Shown: positions 36,084 to 45,861, counted from the first letter of the stretch. The stretch is DNA of 64,000 nt from Hymenobacter elongatus (GCF_004745955.1 NZ_SRLD01000022.1:24924-88923); one strand, 5' to 3'. The notes: generated by a model from the letters alone, not told the origin. A program made the numbers and translations.

Positions 36084-39038
36084 ATGAAACACTTCGTACA
36101 ACACACATTGCCCGGCTGTATACTGCTGCTCACCACCAGCTTGCTGGCCGCGGCGCAACCACAGCAGCACCGCCCGGCAGTAGCTTCGTTATATGTGAAT
36201 GACGCCAGCCAAACCGGTGATGCCTTCACAACTACTCCCGGCAATGATGCCACCGGGGATGGCAGCAGTACTGCCCCTTATGCCACCGTGGCCAAAGCCC
36301 TGGCCAGTGCAGATGCCGCTACCAGCACTATTTTCATCGACGCGGGCACGTACTCCGAGCGGGTCATCCTGAATAAGAACATCAGCCTGCAAGGCGTAGA
36401 CACGGCCCGAACGGTATTCGACGGCGGCCTCGTGCCGAGTGATATCCAGACCCAGGAAACGGGTATTTTCATCACAGCCGTTGGGGGCACTCCTACCAAT
36501 CCGGTTACCATCGCCGACCTGAAAGTGCGGGCTTACGACTACGGCATTCAAAACGACAACCAAGTTAACCACGTCAACTTTCTGATTGAGGACGTGACGA
36601 CAACCGAGAACCGGCAGTTCGGAATTTACTGGAATGGCTACCCAAGTTTCACCGAGAATATTACGTTCCGGCGAGTGCGGGCCGCCAAAACTGCGCTGGC
36701 TCCTAATACGCGCAACAATGGCGCGGGGCGCGGGCTGTTTCTGGTGAATGGCAGCAAAATCAATATTCTGATCGAAGATGGCGTGTTCGAGCAGAACCGC
36801 CGGGCTGGCATCGATATCAATGACGGCAGCGTGAGTGGCCTCGTTATTCGCAACTGTCGCTTGGGTTCCAATCTGGGGCCGGCCATTGCGGTGCTGGGTG
36901 CGGCCGGCCTGCGGGATGGCGGCGGCAACTTCGTGACCCCAGCTGCTCTGATTGAGAACAACACTATTCGCAATAACGCCTCCAACGGCCTGGAGCTGAA
37001 ATCGTGCACCGGTACTGGCCGCAGCAGTGGCCCCGGCAGCCTCGTGGTGCGCAACAACTACGTCGTGCGCACCATTGGGGCGCCAACCAATCTGGCCGAG
37101 GACAATGCCGGTATTGCCTTTATCGACCGGGACCGAAATGTAATTGTCACGGGTGGGGGCGTGACCAGCGACCTGCTCACCGGAGGAGCATACATCCAGA
37201 ACAATATCGTGCGTGGCTATCTGGCCGATGCGCTACGCACGGCGTTCAACGTCAATGGCTTTGGCGTGGTACTGGAAGGGGCCAACAATAAAGTATTTGG
37301 CAATGTAATAGCCCAGTGCCAGCGCGGCATTCAGGTGCAGGACCGGCCAGCGAACAGCACCGGCTCGACGCCTTTCTTTGATATTGACCGCAACGCCTCC
37401 CTCGTTTCCACCGGCGACAGTATTCGCAACAACAGCATAGACTCCTGCTTCACATCTGTGCGGGCCGTAAATTTGTCCCAAGTCGTGAATGCGTCGCTCA
37501 ACTGGCTAGGCAGCAACCAGGCGACTAGTATCCGCGGTACCAATGCGGCGGGCCGGGACGGATTGTTGCTCACCTTGGGCGGGCCAGCCACCAGCTTCGC
37601 TCAAGTGTCGTCGCTGGAGCCCACTGGCCGGATCGACTATTCGCCTTTTCTGCACACAAGAACGGATGCTTCGGCGGCAGTAGGCTTTCAAAGCGACCTG
37701 AGCTATCTGCACGCCGACCGCTTCAGTCCCACTACGGGTTCTGATGGCCGTTTGCAGGAAGCCTTGACAGCAGTGGCCGAAAATGGAACTGTGGAAACCG
37801 TAGCGGCCACGTATGATGAAACAGCCACCATTACCAAAAACGTGACGCTCACGAATGATGGCCCGACCACGGTGCAGAACCTGGGCGTGAATGCTCCCGG
37901 CAAGGTGGGCATCTTGGCCGCGCCCTTCAGCTTGTCGGGTACTCTGACGCTAACGTCAGGACTGCTGCGCACTTCGACTTTGGGCTTGCTAACCCTAAAT
38001 GCCGGGGCGGGTGCCACCGAAGGAAATACAGCTTCCTACGTGGATGGGCCACTACGCAAGCTGGGAAATTCAGCCTTTGTATTTCCGCTGGGCAAAGCAG
38101 GCTTCTGGGCACGCCTGGCAATTTCAGCCCCCAGCAACCCGGCTACGGCTTTCACCGGAGAATATTTCGCCTCCCCTTTCCCAAACCGCACGGCTTCGCC
38201 GCCCCTTAACGAGGTTAGCTCCGTTGAGTACTGGAACCTGGACCGCGCCGGCTCGACTGATGCGGTAACGGTGCGGCTCTACTTCGAAAACAGCGGCCGG
38301 AGCGGCATCGACGAGTTTTCGAACGACTTGCAGGTGGCCCGCTACGATGGCTCTACCTGGATTTCGGAAGGCAACGGTGGTCTTGGCGGCTCGTTGGCAG
38401 CTGGCTCAGTCGTTTCGGCCGGGCCCGTGGCCAGCTTTGGTCCCTTCACCTTCGGCTCGCTCTCGCCCGTAGTCAATCCGCTACCCGTGGAGCTGGTTAG
38501 CTTCACCGCTACCGAGCGCCAGCCGGGCACGGTGACGCTGGAGTGGCAAACCGCTTCGGAGAAAAATAACCGGGGCTTTGCCATCGAGCGGAGTGTCGAC
38601 GCCAGGAGCTGGCAGCAGCTAGCCTTCGTCGAGGGCCAGGGTACTACCACCACAGTCAGTCGCTACTCTCACCAGGATCGGCCAGAGTTGACCAGCGTGG
38701 TTTACTACCGCCTGCGGCAAATTGATTTGGACGGCAAGTTTGCCTACTCACCGGTCGCGTCGATAACCCGCGATACAGAGCAACGCCCAGGCGCAGGGCT
38801 GGCGCTGTCCCCCAACCCTGCCACGAGTTACACCACGCTGCAACTCCCGGCCCCAGTCTCCGGACCGCTGCAGGTTTCGCTCACCGACTTGGCTGGCCGC
38901 ATCGTACTGCGCACCACCTTGACTGACGCTACTAATTTGCAGCTGATACTGCCGGCTTCTTTGCCCGCAGGCACCTACCTAGTGCGGGTATCGGGAGCCG
39001 GTATTTCTGGCAAGGCAGTGCGGCTGCTCAAACAATAG
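36084..39038 (+). CDS. Secreted right-handed beta-helix protein with T9SS sorting domain
   Basis: A 984-residue exported protein. The signal peptide (CILLLTTSLLAAAQPQQ) is followed by a parallel beta-helix (about residues 40-480) rich in repeating Asn and Val/Ile ladders such as LIENNTIRNNASNGLELKSC and SIRNNSIDSC, as in pectate-lyase-like folds. A second beta-rich domain follows, with the VELVSFTATERQPGTVTLEW segment common in Cytophagales surface proteins. The last 75 residues (LSPNPATSYTTLQL ... AGTYLVRVSG ... KAVRLLKQ) form a type A T9SS domain. It is probably a surface polysaccharide-binding protein or lyase; no catalytic residues can be named. Confidence 0.88.
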   Translation: MKHFVQHTLPGCILLLTTSLLAAAQPQQHRPAVASLYVNDASQTGDAFTTTPGNDATGDGSSTAPYATVAKALASADAATSTIFIDAGTYSERVILNKNISLQGVDTARTVFDGGLVPSDIQTQETGIFITAVGGTPTNPVTIADLKVRAYDYGIQNDNQVNHVNFLIEDVTTTENRQFGIYWNGYPSFTENITFRRVRAAKTALAPNTRNNGAGRGLFLVNGSKINILIEDGVFEQNRRAGIDINDGSVSGLVIRNCRLGSNLGPAIAVLGAAGLRDGGGNFVTPAALIENNTIRNNASNGLELKSCTGTGRSSGPGSLVVRNNYVVRTIGAPTNLAEDNAGIAFIDRDRNVIVTGGGVTSDLLTGGAYIQNNIVRGYLADALRTAFNVNGFGVVLEGANNKVFGNVIAQCQRGIQVQDRPANSTGSTPFFDIDRNASLVSTGDSIRNNSIDSCFTSVRAVNLSQVVNASLNWLGSNQATSIRGTNAAGRDGLLLTLGGPATSFAQVSSLEPTGRIDYSPFLHTRTDASAAVGFQSDLSYLHADRFSPTTGSDGRLQEALTAVAENGTVETVAATYDETATITKNVTLTNDGPTTVQNLGVNAPGKVGILAAPFSLSGTLTLTSGLLRTSTLGLLTLNAGAGATEGNTASYVDGPLRKLGNSAFVFPLGKAGFWARLAISAPSNPATAFTGEYFASPFPNRTASPPLNEVSSVEYWNLDRAGSTDAVTVRLYFENSGRSGIDEFSNDLQVARYDGSTWISEGNGGLGGSLAAGSVVSAGPVASFGPFTFGSLSPVVNPLPVELVSFTATERQPGTVTLEWQTASEKNNRGFAIERSVDARSWQQLAFVEGQGTTTTVSRYSHQDRPELTSVVYYRLRQIDLDGKFAYSPVASITRDTEQRPGAGLALSPNPATSYTTLQLPAPVSGPLQVSLTDLAGRIVLRTTLTDATNLQLILPASLPAGTYLVRVSGAGISGKAVRLLKQ

Positions 39039-39044
39039 CGGTAT

Positions 39045-39116
39045 GATCAACCCAGTAAAAACCAGCAGCGGCGACCGGAATTCTGGTCGCCGCTGCTGGT
39101 TTTTACTGGGTTGATC
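39045..39116. terminator. 72-bp palindrome, bidirectional terminator
   Basis: Two 32-bp arms (39045-39076 and 39085-39116) are perfect reverse complements around an 8-nt centre that contains GAATTC. Each arm has a run of five A or T. It separates two convergent genes and ends 12 bp from the stop of the cyclophilin gene. Confidence 0.93.
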
Positions 39117-39128
39117 GTTCAACTTGCC

Positions 39129-41120
39129 TCAACGGATCAGCTCTACCCGCTCTATCCGGTCGCCTATTTCCAACCGGCTTACTACGTCCATGCCACTCAC
39201 TACTTGGGCAAAAATGGTATAGCGGCCGTCGAGGTGTGGGGTGGGCGCGTGCGTGATAAACCACTGGCAGCTTTCGGTGTCTTTGCCCGCCGAGGCCAAA
39301 CCCACCGCTCCTTCCCCGTAGCGCAGATCCGCGAATTCGGAGCGCAGGTTGTAGTCGGAGCTGCCCCAGCCGTCGCCGCGCGGGCACCCGCCTTGGGCCA
39401 CAAAGTTGGGCACCACGCGGTGAAAATTCTTGCCATTGTAAAAGCCCTGCTTCACCAGCGTCACGAAGCTGGCCACGGAACCAGGCGCTTCATTCACCAG
39501 CAGGCGAAAAACCACTGGTCCTTTACTGGTCTGAATTCGGGCGCGCTGCCCCGCCGGCAGCGCCTGCACGATGCTCCAGTCGATGGGATGCGTAGCGGCC
39601 GTAGCCACTGGGAAGGGAGCAGTATCTTTTTTATCCAGGTAATCAATTGTTTGCTGCAACGACTGCCAGGCCTCCAGGTCACGCGGCAGCACGAGCTTAT
39701 CGCGGGCTTGCTTCAGGAAAGTGGCATTCGTAAACAGACGGCGCATATCCAGCTTGGGGTCCCGAATTGCCTCGGCGGCACTTCCCATCAGGGCCACGTC
39801 GCTGCTGCCGATGGCCCGCTGCATCGTAAGGGCGAAAGTAGCCTGCTGATCGACCGGAAAACGGCTCAGCCGGCGCATTGCCACCAAGGCATCAACGCCA
39901 TAGGTGCTAATCACGACCGGCTGCCCGGCACCAAACGTGGCTTTTGCCACAAAGTCGTACGCGGCCGGGTCTTCGCCCAAGGCTTTCAGCAAATAGCCTT
40001 TTTCGTACGGATCGGTGGCGGCCCTGTAGCGCTCCTGAATGGCGGCTCGGATGGCGTTTTGGTCGGGGCCGCCCAGCTTCAGGGCCGCCGCCAGCAGCGT
40101 GGCCCGGGGCCGCCAGGCGGTCAGCTTGTTGGCTTTCTCCAGAAACTGTAGGCCGGGTTCTCCTCCGGCGTTGTTGAGAAAGAACTCAGCCGCCGTCAGA
40201 GCTACGTGTTCGTGGGTATCGGTCAGGGCATCCCAGGCGGCTTCTTTCACGGGCGCATATTGCGCGGCGGTCATGGCGCGGAGGGCACTAATTCGAACCC
40301 GGTAGTCGGGGTCGCGGCGCACCAGCGTGGCCAGCACCCCAGGCACCGTCGTCGACTGACTGGCTTTGCTCAGGGCGGCGGCGGCGGCGCTGCGCACAGC
40401 ATAGGCCAGATCGTTTTGGGCAATGCCACCAATAACGGCAGCGTAAGAATTCAGATTCAGGCCCCGCGTGCGCGCCAGGGCATTGGCCGCCGCCAGCCGC
40501 GCCCGGTACGGATTAGCCGGGTTGAGGAGCTGCACAATACGTCCCACGGCCGCTTCCGAGGTCACGCCCCGCAGCCCGGCCCGGTACAGGCCCCAGGCCT
40601 GGCCTACCAGCGCCGCCGTGTCGGCCCCCATGGCAGGGGGCAGACGAGCCAGCATACCCAAGCCTGCCCGCGACACGCAGCGCCCGAGGGCTTCCAGCGC
40701 ATACTGTCGCGCCAACGCATCTTTCTCCTGAAAAATACGCTCCCGCAATGCTACTTCAGCAGTTGTGTCAGCAGTTTGGCCCAGGGCGTAGGCGGCCGCA
40801 CACCGTACGCTGGCGTCGGCGTCGGCAAGGCGGGCGGCAAGAGCCGGCACGCTGGCCTTATCCTGTACCGATGCCAACGCCCACGCTGCTTCCCGCCGAT
40901 ACTCTACCTCGGGGCGCTCCAAAAACGGGAGCAACGCCGTGGTCTGGCGCTCGTCCTGGGCGGTGGCAATCTGCCGCAGGGTAGCATCCGCAAACTTGTT
41001 GGGCGCAGCTGCGGCGGTGGCAGCAGTACGAGCTGGCGCGGTGCAGGCCACGAAGCTCCAGCTCCAGCAGCCTAGCAGGCCAGTGGTCAGGGCTAAACGG
41101 CAAAAGTATAGGTGGCTCAT
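39129..41120 (-). CDS. HEAT-repeat protein with C-terminal cyclophilin (PPIase) domain
   Basis: A 663-residue lipoprotein. The start MSHLYFCRLALTTGLLGCWS leads to a lipobox-like FVACTAP. Residues 40-490 are tandem HEAT-type helices (RREAAWALASVQDKASVPAL, VRCAAAYALGQTADTTAEVA, VRSAAAAALSKASQST). Residues 510-663 are a cyclophilin domain: GPVVFRLLVNEAPGSVASFV, GKNFHRVVPNFVAQGG and QWFITHAPTPHLDGRYTIFA, with the catalytic Arg in FHRV and the aromatic pocket residues. It would isomerise prolyl bonds in periplasmic or outer-membrane proteins and use the helices for docking. The ATG at 41120 fits the signal sequence. Confidence 0.9.
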   Translation of the reverse strand: MSHLYFCRLALTTGLLGCWSWSFVACTAPARTAATAAAAPNKFADATLRQIATAQDERQTTALLPFLERPEVEYRREAAWALASVQDKASVPALAARLADADASVRCAAAYALGQTADTTAEVALRERIFQEKDALARQYALEALGRCVSRAGLGMLARLPPAMGADTAALVGQAWGLYRAGLRGVTSEAAVGRIVQLLNPANPYRARLAAANALARTRGLNLNSYAAVIGGIAQNDLAYAVRSAAAAALSKASQSTTVPGVLATLVRRDPDYRVRISALRAMTAAQYAPVKEAAWDALTDTHEHVALTAAEFFLNNAGGEPGLQFLEKANKLTAWRPRATLLAAALKLGGPDQNAIRAAIQERYRAATDPYEKGYLLKALGEDPAAYDFVAKATFGAGQPVVISTYGVDALVAMRRLSRFPVDQQATFALTMQRAIGSSDVALMGSAAEAIRDPKLDMRRLFTNATFLKQARDKLVLPRDLEAWQSLQQTIDYLDKKDTAPFPVATAATHPIDWSIVQALPAGQRARIQTSKGPVVFRLLVNEAPGSVASFVTLVKQGFYNGKNFHRVVPNFVAQGGCPRGDGWGSSDYNLRSEFADLRYGEGAVGLASAGKDTESCQWFITHAPTPHLDGRYTIFAQVVSGMDVVSRLEIGDRIERVELIR

Positions 41121-41214
41121 ATTGGCCCAAAGTAGCCAAAATACCCGGCGCGGCCGCAGCTTCGGTCGACTATTGGCCGCTGCCAGTGGCCGCTGGTCGT
41201 TTTGCAGGGCTTGG

Positions 41215-42294
41215 TCAAACACATGCGGCGGTTGTTTCCAGCGCTATTTCCCGCAGTGCAGCTTCCAGCTGCTGAAATAGCAGGTCGTTGTCGGTTTGGC
41301 TATAGGCGGCCAGGGCTTGCTCGTAGCCGGTCAGGTCGTAGAGAAAAGCCTTGATGTTGTCGGCGGTCAGGGCGCTGAAATGGCGGCCGTAGCCCAGCTT
41401 CTCGACCTGGGCCGCGTTCAGAAACTGCTCGAACTGGGCCGGAATCGGGATGGCGCAGATGGGCTTGTGCAGGTACACCGCTTCGCTGATCAGCGAGAAA
41501 CCGCCGTTGGTAATAACCGCCCGGGCACTGGCCAGATCATCGATAAAGCCCTGCTCGCTGAAGGCCCGCAGCTGCACGTTGCCGTAGTTTTCTTCCCTGT
41601 TGAAGCCATATACCCGGAACTGCTGGCCCGGCAGCGCCTGTAGCATGGGTACCAGATCTTTCTGGTTGGTGGCCGACTGATACACCACCACATGCTCGCC
41701 GGCAGTAACTGAAGCAGCCAGGATTTCGGGCCGGATGACAGGAGGCACGAGCGTCGTGTTGGCTTTGATGATGGGCAGCTGAAAGAAGGTAGTAATAAAG
41801 TACTGTCGGCTTCGGGGCAGCTTGGCCCGCACAATTTGCCGGGCCAGCAGCAGATTTTCCCGCTCGGCGCGGGGCACGGCGACGTCCAGCTGGGTACGGT
41901 TGAGAATCTGCATGTTGTCGATGCTGAGCAGCGGCAAGCGACGCCACTTGGCAAAAAAGTAGCTGAACGACTCGAAATCGGAGATGACCAGATCGGGCGG
42001 AAAGTCGCAGAGCAGCTCGCGGTACTTGGCGAAGTTGACGCGCAGGTTTTCGGGTGCCGTGCGCAGCGTGAGGGCCGCCGTGCGCAGCTTCGACACCGTC
42101 AGGTGCTTATAAGCCAGGTGAAAGCCCCGAATTTCATGGACCCGACCCGGGAAGGTGGCCGCCAGCATCTGAAAGGCGCGCGAGCTGCTGACGACGCAGA
42201 CATTGTGCCCCTGGCTGAGCAAGTGCCCGATGATAACCTTGCTGCGGGTTGCGTGGCCCAGGCCTTCGCCGGGCACGCCGTAGAGAATGTTCAT
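41215..42294 (-). CDS. MJ1255/VC2487-type GT-B glycosyltransferase
   Basis: A 359-residue GT-B protein. MNILYGVPGEGLGHATRSKV has the G-x-G-H-x2-R N-terminal motif of MurG/MJ1255-like enzymes, and PDLVISDFESFSYFFAKWR is typical of the MJ1255 group. The C-terminal half has VVYQSATNQKDL and VITNGGFSLISEAVYLHKPI, the nucleotide-sugar binding G-G-x-S/T and E motif. It lies alone, 94 bp upstream of the cyclophilin gene. Donor and acceptor are not known. It is separate from the polysaccharide cluster and not a paralogue of its enzymes. Confidence 0.87.
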   Translation of the reverse strand: MNILYGVPGEGLGHATRSKVIIGHLLSQGHNVCVVSSSRAFQMLAATFPGRVHEIRGFHLAYKHLTVSKLRTAALTLRTAPENLRVNFAKYRELLCDFPPDLVISDFESFSYFFAKWRRLPLLSIDNMQILNRTQLDVAVPRAERENLLLARQIVRAKLPRSRQYFITTFFQLPIIKANTTLVPPVIRPEILAASVTAGEHVVVYQSATNQKDLVPMLQALPGQQFRVYGFNREENYGNVQLRAFSEQGFIDDLASARAVITNGGFSLISEAVYLHKPICAIPIPAQFEQFLNAAQVEKLGYGRHFSALTADNIKAFLYDLTGYEQALAAYSQTDNDLLFQQLEAALREIALETTAACV

Positions 42295-42424
42295 GGGAGG
42301 ATTCCGGACTGTGCGTATAGTAGTAGATGCCCGGAATGTAAGGTATAACTACCGCACGGCAGGCGTGCTACAGTAATCAGAGTCGTTTTTTACCGCTATT
42401 CACAAGGCTTCTTACCACTTGGCC

Positions 42425-42973
42425 TCACCGCTGAAGAGCGGTAGTCGTGATAAAGCAGCCAACCGCCTCAGTGCGAGCCTGGGCCACCGGCTGACCCGCG
42501 ACAATGGCCGACAGCGCATCGCGCAGCTCATGATGCGTAACGACCATCCGGCGCTGCCCCAGGCGGGCATAGGAGTTGTCGATGCGCCCTTGGTAGAGCA
42601 CCGTGCGGTCATCGGCAGCTGTCACGACGACCTCCGGGGTAATGCGGGCCTGGAAGCGCCGGGTCAGCACTTGCCGCTCGTCGAGGCGCAAAGGAAAAGT
42701 CAGCTGGTATTGCTTACCGAACAGAATAAGGTCAGCTGGTCGCAGTTCCTGATCCGGGAATATGCCCAGAAACCGGATGTTCTGCTGGGCGTAGGCAGCA
42801 TGCAATTGCCGCAGAACGAGCGTAGCATTTTGACTAATGGGGCAGGTATCCGACAAGAATACGTACACCGTAGCCCGCACGGCCGGCCGCGCCTCCTGCA
42901 GCCGGGCCGCGCTCGTGAGCACAGCCAGAGTCAGTACCAGAACGAACCGAAAAAGAGATAGTAACGCCTTCAT
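42425..42973 (-). CDS. Thioredoxin-like (redoxin) protein, exported
   Basis: A 182-residue protein with a signal peptide (ALLSLFRFVLVLTLAVLTSA). A thioredoxin fold follows: ATVYVFLSDTCPISQNATLV with a single active-site Cys (Cys-Pro-Ile-Ser instead of CxxC), then LRPADLILFGKQYQLTFPL and ITPEVVVTAADDRTVLYQGR (cis-Pro after Thr). It ends with VGCFITTT, which is shared by exported redoxins of this type. The missing second Cys means it is not a simple disulfide reductase. The ATG at 42973 is chosen for the signal sequence. The gaps on either side (42295-42424 and 42974-43208) are without features. Confidence 0.75.
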   Translation of the reverse strand: MKALLSLFRFVLVLTLAVLTSAARLQEARPAVRATVYVFLSDTCPISQNATLVLRQLHAAYAQQNIRFLGIFPDQELRPADLILFGKQYQLTFPLRLDERQVLTRRFQARITPEVVVTAADDRTVLYQGRIDNSYARLGQRRMVVTHHELRDALSAIVAGQPVAQARTEAVGCFITTTALQR

Positions 42974-43208
42974 ATGGTAGTACACGGGCAGTAAAAGTAG
43001 TATCCGCAGCAACAGCTGTACCGGTATTTTCACCGTTGCAATGGATTCCGGTCAGCAGTTTCCGACCTACTATTTTGGTAGACAGCCTCGCTGCCTGGTC
43101 AGTTCCGCAACGGCTTCCCGGCCAAGCTATGTACTTTCGGCCTGGTTTTGGCAACCGAATTCCCTTTCCGCGCCTACGCTTTCTTACCGTCATTTCCTTC
43201 TTTCAGCA

Positions 43209-44144
43209 ATGAAACAGCTTCCTATGTTGCGTATCAATTTGGTTCTGACGGCCCTGGCGTCCGTTGTGATGACGGCCTGCACGGCACCGCGCAGCATGAC
43301 GATGTCGGGCAAAGTTACGCCCCGCGGGGAGTTCAAAATAGGAGGTAATCAGTCGTTCAATATCCCGACCGAAACGATCAGCAAAACGGGCGCTGCCATC
43401 AAGGCGGCGGCCGAGCAGCTGGCCAAGGAGGAAAAAGTAGACTACGGCACTTCCAACGAGTTGGTCGATAAGCTACAGGTTGCGGCCCTGGCCTACGTGC
43501 TGGACCCCGTGCAGCCGGCCGCCGACCTCTACGTGCGCTACGGTGTGCTCGACCGGCTGGACGTGGGCTATAAGTACGCGTTTGGGTCGCACGTTTTTGA
43601 TGGGATGTATCAGTTTATGGGGCCTGTGGGTACGCCCGAGCGCCCCGGCGGCGCGGCTGGGGCCCGCTATGGCAGCATCGGTATCCAATTTGCCACGCAG
43701 CGGGCCAAGCTGCCCGATATCCCGTATTTCGACAATATCAACGAGCTGCTCCGGTTTCGGGCCACCCGCCAGGACCTGCTGATTCCGCTCGTGTTCAGCC
43801 ATTCTTTCGGGCCGGAAGAACAAGTAGGAGCCGTTTCTTACGGCCTGGTATACTCCCACACCTTCCTGCGCTACGGTTTCGACCCCAAGCGAATTTATAC
43901 CAATAGCCAAGCCACCCAGCTGATTCCTAACCTGCCGGAACGCAAGCAGAACTTCTCGTCTTACGGGGCTTTTTTGAACGTGAAAGTAGGCTACCGCTAT
44001 GCCTACGTAGTGCCGGCGCTGGCCGTGTACTACCAGAACTACGGCACCTACCAGCTGCTCAATAACAAGAGCACCAAGCTCAGCGGCCTCACCTTCATTC
44101 CGTCCATCGGCCTGCAGTTCCGCATTCCCACTACCCGGAAATAA
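43209..44144 (+). CDS. Uncharacterised exported lipoprotein
   Basis: A 311-residue protein I do not recognise. INLVLTALASVVMTACTAP is a lipoprotein signal with lipobox M-T-A-C. The rest has alternating Tyr-rich strands (DLYVRYGVLDRLDVGYKYAF, GVLVYSHTFLRYGF-like, VGYRYAYVVPALAVYYQNYG) ending near LQFRIPTT, which suggests a beta-barrel or beta-sandwich at the outer membrane. The frame is open back to 43041, but the lipoprotein signal sets the ATG at 43209. It is followed by a terminator, so it is transcribed alone. Confidence 0.7.
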   Translation: MKQLPMLRINLVLTALASVVMTACTAPRSMTMSGKVTPRGEFKIGGNQSFNIPTETISKTGAAIKAAAEQLAKEEKVDYGTSNELVDKLQVAALAYVLDPVQPAADLYVRYGVLDRLDVGYKYAFGSHVFDGMYQFMGPVGTPERPGGAAGARYGSIGIQFATQRAKLPDIPYFDNINELLRFRATRQDLLIPLVFSHSFGPEEQVGAVSYGLVYSHTFLRYGFDPKRIYTNSQATQLIPNLPERKQNFSSYGAFLNVKVGYRYAYVVPALAVYYQNYGTYQLLNNKSTKLSGLTFIPSIGLQFRIPTTRK

Positions 44145-44165
44145 GATTCCGCCGCCTCTTTCCCG

Positions 44166-44203
44166 AAGCCCTGCCACTGGTGACCAACTGGCAGGGCTTT
44201 TTC
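44166..44203 (+). terminator. Terminator after the lipoprotein gene
   Basis: AAGCCCTGCCA and TGGCAGGGCTT form an 11-bp stem with a 12-nt loop and a T run, 22 bp after the stop. Confidence 0.9.
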
Positions 44204-44337
44204 TGTTACAGCAGCTGCCCGCAAAGCGCAGCAACGCCCCACCGCAACGCCGCACCCCCGCACCGACCACCCCGGCGCTTCAGAGCCTGCGTACTTTTTG
44301 CTAACTTCCGCTCCTGGCTTTAGTTTTTTCTTTCCGC

Positions 44338-45774
44338 ATGCTTCATTTCTACCTCAATAATCAGCGCATCCGCACCGACCAGCCCGCGGGCAGCACCTTG
44401 CTGGATTTTGTGCGCTACCACCAGCATTTAAAAGGCACCAAAATAGGGTGCCGGGAGGGCGACTGTGGGGCCTGCACCGTGCTGGTAGGCGAACTGCAGC
44501 CCGACAACACCGTGCAGTACCAGTCCATGACCTCGTGTCTGACGCCGCTGGGCAATGCGCACGGCAAGCACATCGTGACGGTAGAAGGTATCAACGCAGC
44601 AGCGGGCACGCTCACGCCGGTGCAGCAAGCTATAGTGCAGGAAGGTGGCTCGCAGTGCGGCTTTTGCACCGTGGGCTTCGTGATGTCGCTCACGGGGCAC
44701 AGCCTGAGCACGCAGCCCGCCACCTCCCAAACCGGCCTGGCGGCCATTGATGGCAACATTTGCCGCTGCACGGGCTACAAATCTTTGGAGCGGGCCACGG
44801 AGGCTCTTACCCAACAGCTCGCCGGCCGCGATACGGAGCAGCCCCTGAGCTGGCTGGCCGAGCGGCAATTTGTGCCCGCCTACTTTCAGCAGATACCCGC
44901 GCAGCTACAGGCCTTGCGGGCCGAGCAGGAAAGCCAGCCGGCCACCAACGGCCACTCAACTGAGGCGGCGCAGGTGCTGGGCGGCGGCACCGATTTGCTG
45001 GTGCAGCGCCCCGAACACCTGCGCGAAGTGCCGGTGCAGCTCGTATACGACCGGCCCGGCCTGCGCGGCATCCGGCAGCAGGCCGATGGGCGAGTGGTGT
45101 TTGGCGCGGCTACCACGGCCGAAAACCTGCGAGCTTCCCCCCTTATGCAGGCGCTGTTTCCGCACCTGCCTGACTACATGAAGCTGATTTCATCGACGCC
45201 CATCCGGAATATGGGCACGGTGGCCGGCAACTTCATCAACGCCTCCCCCATCGGCGACCTGACCATTTTCTTTCTGGCCCTGAATGCGTCCGTAACGGTT
45301 GGGGTACCGGGAAAGGGAAGCCGCGACATCCTCCTCTCCGACCTCTACAGCGGCTACAAAACGTTGACGAAAGCCGCGAACGAGCAAGTGCTGGAGATAC
45401 ACTTTGCGGCACCTCAGGCCGGTGATTGCTTCAACTTTGAGAAGGTTTCGAAACGCACCCACCTCGACATTGCCAGCGTCAACTCGGCTGTGTGGCTGCG
45501 CGTCGCCGATGGCTTCGTGCGGGAGGCCCGGATTTCGGCGGGTGGCGTAGGCCCGATTCCGCTGTATCTGGCGCGTACGTCGGCATCTCTGGTCGGGCAG
45601 GAAATCACGCCCGAAACCGTGGCGGCCGCCACGGCCATTGCCCAGAGTGAAATCAGCCCGATCAGCGACGTGCGGGGCTCGGTAGACTACAAGCGCCTGC
45701 TGCTGCGGCAGCTGCTGTTCGCGCATTTTCTGCGGCTCTTCCCCGAGCGGCTCACCTTCCGCGAGCTGGTGTAG
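44338..45774 (+). CDS. xdhA: Xanthine dehydrogenase small subunit (2Fe-2S and FAD)
   Basis: A 478-residue subunit. The N-terminal 2Fe-2S domain has GCREGDCGACTVLVG; the second cluster follows in QCGFCTVGFVMSL and GNICRCTGYKSL. The FAD domain (from about residue 205) has LGGGTDLLVQ and SSTPIRNMGTVAGNFINASP, and the C-terminal CO-dehydrogenase-like domain ends at LTFREL. Together with the large subunit it oxidises hypoxanthine and xanthine to urate. The layout is the two-gene (XdhA/XdhB) bacterial form. It is first in a run of three xdh genes on the plus strand. Confidence 0.95.
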   Translation: MLHFYLNNQRIRTDQPAGSTLLDFVRYHQHLKGTKIGCREGDCGACTVLVGELQPDNTVQYQSMTSCLTPLGNAHGKHIVTVEGINAAAGTLTPVQQAIVQEGGSQCGFCTVGFVMSLTGHSLSTQPATSQTGLAAIDGNICRCTGYKSLERATEALTQQLAGRDTEQPLSWLAERQFVPAYFQQIPAQLQALRAEQESQPATNGHSTEAAQVLGGGTDLLVQRPEHLREVPVQLVYDRPGLRGIRQQADGRVVFGAATTAENLRASPLMQALFPHLPDYMKLISSTPIRNMGTVAGNFINASPIGDLTIFFLALNASVTVGVPGKGSRDILLSDLYSGYKTLTKAANEQVLEIHFAAPQAGDCFNFEKVSKRTHLDIASVNSAVWLRVADGFVREARISAGGVGPIPLYLARTSASLVGQEITPETVAAATAIAQSEISPISDVRGSVDYKRLLLRQLLFAHFLRLFPERLTFRELV

Positions 45775-45861
45775 CGCCCCCTAGCGTCCGCCTGGCCCGC
45801 CATGCTGTTGGCGCAGGGCAGCCACTTGCTTGTTCTCAACGATTTCGTTTAACGCCTCACC

